Below, piece after piece: positions 62,401-64,000 of a stretch of 64,000 nt of DNA. Source of the DNA: Macrobrachium rosenbergii. Taxonomy: Eukaryota > Arthropoda > Malacostraca > Decapoda > Palaemonidae. Location: the NCBI RefSeq assembly GCF_040412425.1, contig NC_089753.1, forward strand, positions 37,932,913 to 37,996,912. Direction: 5' to 3'. A program made the position numbers and the translations under genes. The first letter of the stretch is position 1, and every line of letters begins with the position of its first letter. The notes beneath the pieces are model-generated. The model was not told the origin of the DNA. It saw only the letters and a program-made list of their open reading frames with translations, and made no database searches.

Positions 62401-64000
62401 TCTCATCTTAATGCTTAATACTATTTATAAATCTATCCACTTGTGTTTCAATCAGTCATGCTTCTCAATTTGAAACTCAGGGCAGTCATGTTGAATCTGG
62501 TAATTTATGACCTATAACTCAGTTATTTGCAGAACAAGAGAATCATTTTAAAATACTACCTGCCACTGAACTGATACACCATTCAAAAAGTATGACTAAG
62601 GCAAATTTTACATAAAAAATGCTGAATATATAATAGTGAAGCCTACTAAGTACTGTATGGTTAATTCACTTCTGAGAAACATTTATGTTCAGATACACCT
62701 TTTCGTGACCATATTCTCTGACAATAAAGCACTTCAGACCCTTAAAGATAGACAAAGCCACCAGTCAAAGGTCTGAATTGGGAAACCTACTGTAGCACCT
62801 TAGAAAACTTGATCCAAGCAGCCCTATCAATCTTTGTTGTTTGGTGAAATAAGTTACTTGGCATCTAATGTATGTTATGTCTACAGGAGCTATTGAGCTT
62901 TATCATTAGGCATCAGAATCATCACTAACTTTAAGGGCATGGACACAGAGATTTTTGTAGTACATAACTGGGCAAATTTCCTACTTATCTAGGCATATCT
63001 AAAGAAGATGGTTTCCTAAGTAATTTACCGCAATTGCTAAGTAGCTAGTTCTACTCTCAATTGTGTGAGGCTATCTTTGCTTCAGTGGAGACAGACCCAG
63101 GTCTTATATTAACTATTCAAGACAATGGAAATATTATTTGAAAACTATGCAATGTTTTATATTTCCAATAATTTGGTAACAAGAGGTGCAGTTACATTTA
63201 AATGTCTCATGAGAAAGTTGACTAATTACTCTCAAAAGTACTGTACACGGTTTTATGAAAAGACTCCACATTTCTTTTTCATTTACTCATTCCACTGAAT
63301 TTATTTAACTTTACTTTAGCTATCCCTGGACACAATAATCATCCATACCTCAGTTTCCACTGGTGAAATTTCATACTAAGAGATGATTTCAAAAGAAATA
63401 TTCATTAACAGGAAAAAAATACAAATCAGGTGAAAGAGAAAGAACTTAATGGAAAACTCAAATTCTCATAATCTTTTATGGCAAAATGACTAATATTTCA
63501 ACTAAATATTACAATTAACCAAAATCAGTTTCAAAGTATAGCACTTTAACTAGTACAGTACACCCACTTAAATCTTTGTGAAACACTAATAAATGACTTA
63601 TATAAAAAAAATTTCATAAGCAAAAGTATATAGTTTAGGCATCCAAATACTCATACCAAAATGTCATAACTCAAAATAATGAACCTGATATCAAATACTG
63701 TACTTTAATACTAAAAAAAGCTATGTATTCTTAAAACAAGTACACTTTACAGTGATATGCTAGGTTGGGTAAACTGAGACAGAACACAATTTTGGAGAAA
63801 TTTACAATACTGCTTTAAGTTAATCAGCTTGCTGCTTTAAAAACTTGTCATTTAGCATCTAATTACCATTTTACAATTCAGCAATCACAAGCAAATTCCT
63901 AGGCAGCATACTTGTATATTCTGCATTATGATGTAACGGAAAAAATTATTAATACAGTACTTAACTTACCTGAGAATACCTAGCCCATTGTTCAACCCTA
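50027..64000 (-). CDS. RIPOR/FAM65-like Rho-interacting protein, C-terminal part (5' end outside window)
   Basis: Ten exons on the minus strand join in one frame to at least 527 residues: 64,000-63,970, 61,899-61,699, 61,506-61,405, 61,062-60,940, 60,613-60,467, 59,626-59,474, 57,971-57,848, 55,395-55,224, 54,925-54,778, 50,410-50,027. All have GT-AG borders and matching phases. The order is a Ser-rich linker with FRWGDGQHWDETRPPLTLRE, a coiled segment VVSRLRTCLEDIQGQFPQLN, an acidic block CDDDFEDDNPD, then helical repeats (LDSFLYIHLRHALQLLQHLG; TLHIKIIGQLLAGPSELRHV; DREAATVLLGVLAPIVPP). This layout matches my memory of RIPOR1-3, which bind RhoA-type GTPases through their N-terminal half and end in an armadillo-like region. 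The N-terminal half is not visible, so function rests on that match. A different helical-repeat protein is possible. Confidence 0.6.
50420..50545 (+). repeat. perfect 63-bp tandem duplication next to a splice acceptor
   Basis: The unit beginning GGTAAATCTCCAATTATTAT and ending TTAACCAGA occurs twice at 50,420-50,482 and 50,483-50,545. Its near edge is ten bases from the start of the terminal exon, so it has duplicated part of the intron end including the branch-point region. Confidence 0.95.
50523..50600 (+). repeat. dispersed repeat B, truncated copy
   Basis: TTAACCAGACCACTGAGC, AGCTCTCATAGCATTGGCCC and AAAGGATTTATC follow the start of the better copy at 20,690, then the match is lost. Confidence 0.65.
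50601..54777 (-). other. last intron of the RIPOR-like gene
   Basis: No further exon is needed by phase and none was recognised. The intron holds repeat A (53,283-53,595), short A runs and a few short frames with no motif. Confidence 0.6.
53283..53595 (+). repeat. SINE-like repeat A, full-length copy in an intron
   Basis: Starts with an AATAGAATAGAAT simple stretch, then AATTTAGGCCAAAGACCAAG, GAGCTATGAGGTCATTC, AACAGGAGGAAAACCTCG, GCACTATGAAACAA, GGCCGATGGGACACTG and GGTGCACCACTGATGGCACT. The inverted copy at 23,105-23,440 is equally long. It is antisense to the host gene. Confidence 0.75.
54778..54925 (-). CDS. RIPOR-like gene, helical exon 5
   Basis: The first base completes the split Lys codon after acceptor CTCTGTTTCAG; the exon ends phase 0 at CATATG|GTAAGA. 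It encodes VESALHQIKEPTTLHIKIIG and QLLAGPSELRHVTTNFINSL, typical amphipathic helical text. A 4.4-kb intron follows. Confidence 0.8.
55224..55395 (-). CDS. RIPOR-like gene, helical exon 4
   Basis: Begins with two bases that complete the split Val codon and ends two bases into a Lys codon (AA|GTAAGT). It encodes LEEIVRTMTDSEEYDGNAMV, TVGHFLHHLHRPLQHTVPST and AQSLIVADDLLSANPA. Confidence 0.8.
56351..56450 (+). repeat. 35-bp tandem repeat, three copies
   Basis: The unit TCAAGCAGGAAGAGACTTGG plus GATAGTCCACAAACT is repeated; the third copy has one change (AGGGAC) and lacks the last five bases. Intronic. Confidence 0.95.
57848..57971 (-). CDS. RIPOR-like gene, helical exon 3
   Basis: Starts phase 0 after TGTCTTTCAG and ends one base into a codon at AGAAGAG|GTAAGT. 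It encodes VLWDSVAGGDDWCVPGQAVV and SGLQQVVSSLVDPSVPGLAR. Confidence 0.8.
59056..59126 (-). repeat. 71-nt near-perfect hairpin in an intron (possible microRNA-like or MITE)
   Basis: A 27-base arm (landmark CTCTCCATGATATAGCTTTTAC) pairs with 59,099-59,126 across a 16-base loop, with one mismatch and one unpaired base near the base of the stem. It lies in the RIPOR-like intron. Size and pairing fit an animal pre-microRNA, but a degenerate small inverted-repeat element would look the same. Confidence 0.7.
59474..59626 (-). CDS. RIPOR-like gene, helical exon 2
   Basis: 51 codons, phase 0, acceptor CTCATTTCAG and donor CAG|GTATGT. It encodes HLGSFGPLRTKERHSIKLLE and EEGRLVAGILTHRHNFDSLK. Confidence 0.8.
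59930..60110 (-). repeat. SINE-like repeat A, degenerate copy
   Basis: On the plus strand AGATGGTGCTAAAGGTTCCT, TTCAGCCCCCAGCTGCATTG and CACTCATTCCCTTTGGTTTC follow the order of the 23,105 copy with many changes and gaps. Confidence 0.45.
60467..60613 (-). CDS. RIPOR-like gene, start of the helical region
   Basis: 49 codons, phase 0, acceptor TATCTAACAG and donor CAG|GTTAGT. The exon ends LDSFLYIHLRHALQLLQ and continues in the next exon as HLGSFGPLRTKE, a stretch I associate with the RIPOR C-terminal domain. Confidence 0.8.
60940..61062 (-). CDS. RIPOR-like gene, acidic exon
   Basis: 41 codons, phase 0, acceptor TTTTTCCAG and donor GAT|GTGAGT. A basic start (NCRSRRDS) is followed by ISLSVESALECFDFLNAE and an acidic end (CDDDFEDDNPD). 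Confidence 0.8.
61405..61506 (-). CDS. RIPOR-like gene, coiled-helix exon
   Basis: 34 codons, phase 0, acceptor TTTTTCAAACAG and donor AAA|GTGAGT. Leucines spaced in heptad-like fashion (LRTCLEDIQGQFPQLNTLEE, then AVLELDDM) suggest an amphipathic helix. Confidence 0.8.
61699..61899 (-). CDS. RIPOR-like gene, Ser-rich linker exon
   Basis: 67 codons, phase 0 at both ends, acceptor GTATTCCACAG and donor GAG|GTAAGT. It is rich in Ser and Met (SRSFSHLSSYSTGLSPAMSQ), a likely site for regulation by phosphorylation, and ends in the conserved-looking FRWGDGQHWDETRPPLTLRE. Confidence 0.8.
61900..63969 (-). other. intron of the RIPOR-like gene, no other feature
   Basis: AT-rich, with no long repeat or microsatellite and no convincing extra exon. 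Confidence 0.6.
63970..64000 (-). CDS. RIPOR-like gene, partial exon at window edge
   Basis: The last ten codons before a donor (TCTCAG|GTAAGT), reading RVEQWARYSQ in the frame that joins exactly to the next exon. The rest lies outside the window. Confidence 0.7.

Overview
This is animal nuclear DNA, most likely from a decapod crustacean. Two genes with clean GT-AG introns sit on the minus strand in a very repeat-rich background: long (CT)n, (GA)n and (TA)n microsatellites, non-LTR retrotransposon remains, short inverted-repeat elements and SINE-like repeats. Two dispersed repeats (one beginning CCAGACCACTGAGCTGA, one with an ATAGAAT tail) remind me of caridean shrimp sequences, but that is memory and not a search result. 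There is no bacterial-style operon, rRNA gene or CRISPR array.

Layout. 1-1,140: possible end of an LTR element, weak. 1.5-6.8 kb: decayed non-LTR retrotransposon on the minus strand with ORF1, endonuclease, reverse transcriptase, RNase H and a terminal zinc finger, interrupted by a small inverted-repeat element. 9.3-12.9 kb: a diverged ~118-bp tandem repeat broken up by foldback elements with arms up to ~245 bp. 16.4-22.2 kb: a three-coding-exon SBK-like kinase gene on the minus strand. Its catalytic loop reads HGN where active kinases have HRD, so it is predicted to be a pseudokinase. 22-45 kb: microsatellites, (TA)n-cored palindromes and three dead RTE-like reverse transcriptase fragments. 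A TATA-like site and a good splice donor near 40.8-41.2 kb could be this gene's distal promoter and 5' UTR exon, which would make much of this stretch one large first intron. 46.3 kb: a small CCAAT-box region. 50.0-64.0 kb: the 3' part of a second minus-strand gene, ten exons seen, all phases compatible. Its product resembles the C-terminal half of RIPOR/FAM65 Rho-interacting proteins; the 5' end lies beyond the window.

The two genes share no obvious pathway. The most interesting points are the predicted pseudokinase, the repeated design of palindromes built around (TA)n cores, the long-arm foldback elements with near-matching 8-bp flanks, and a 71-nt microRNA-like hairpin in an intron of the second gene. 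All splice sites were called by eye from reading frame, phase and GT-AG sites; there is no transcript evidence here.
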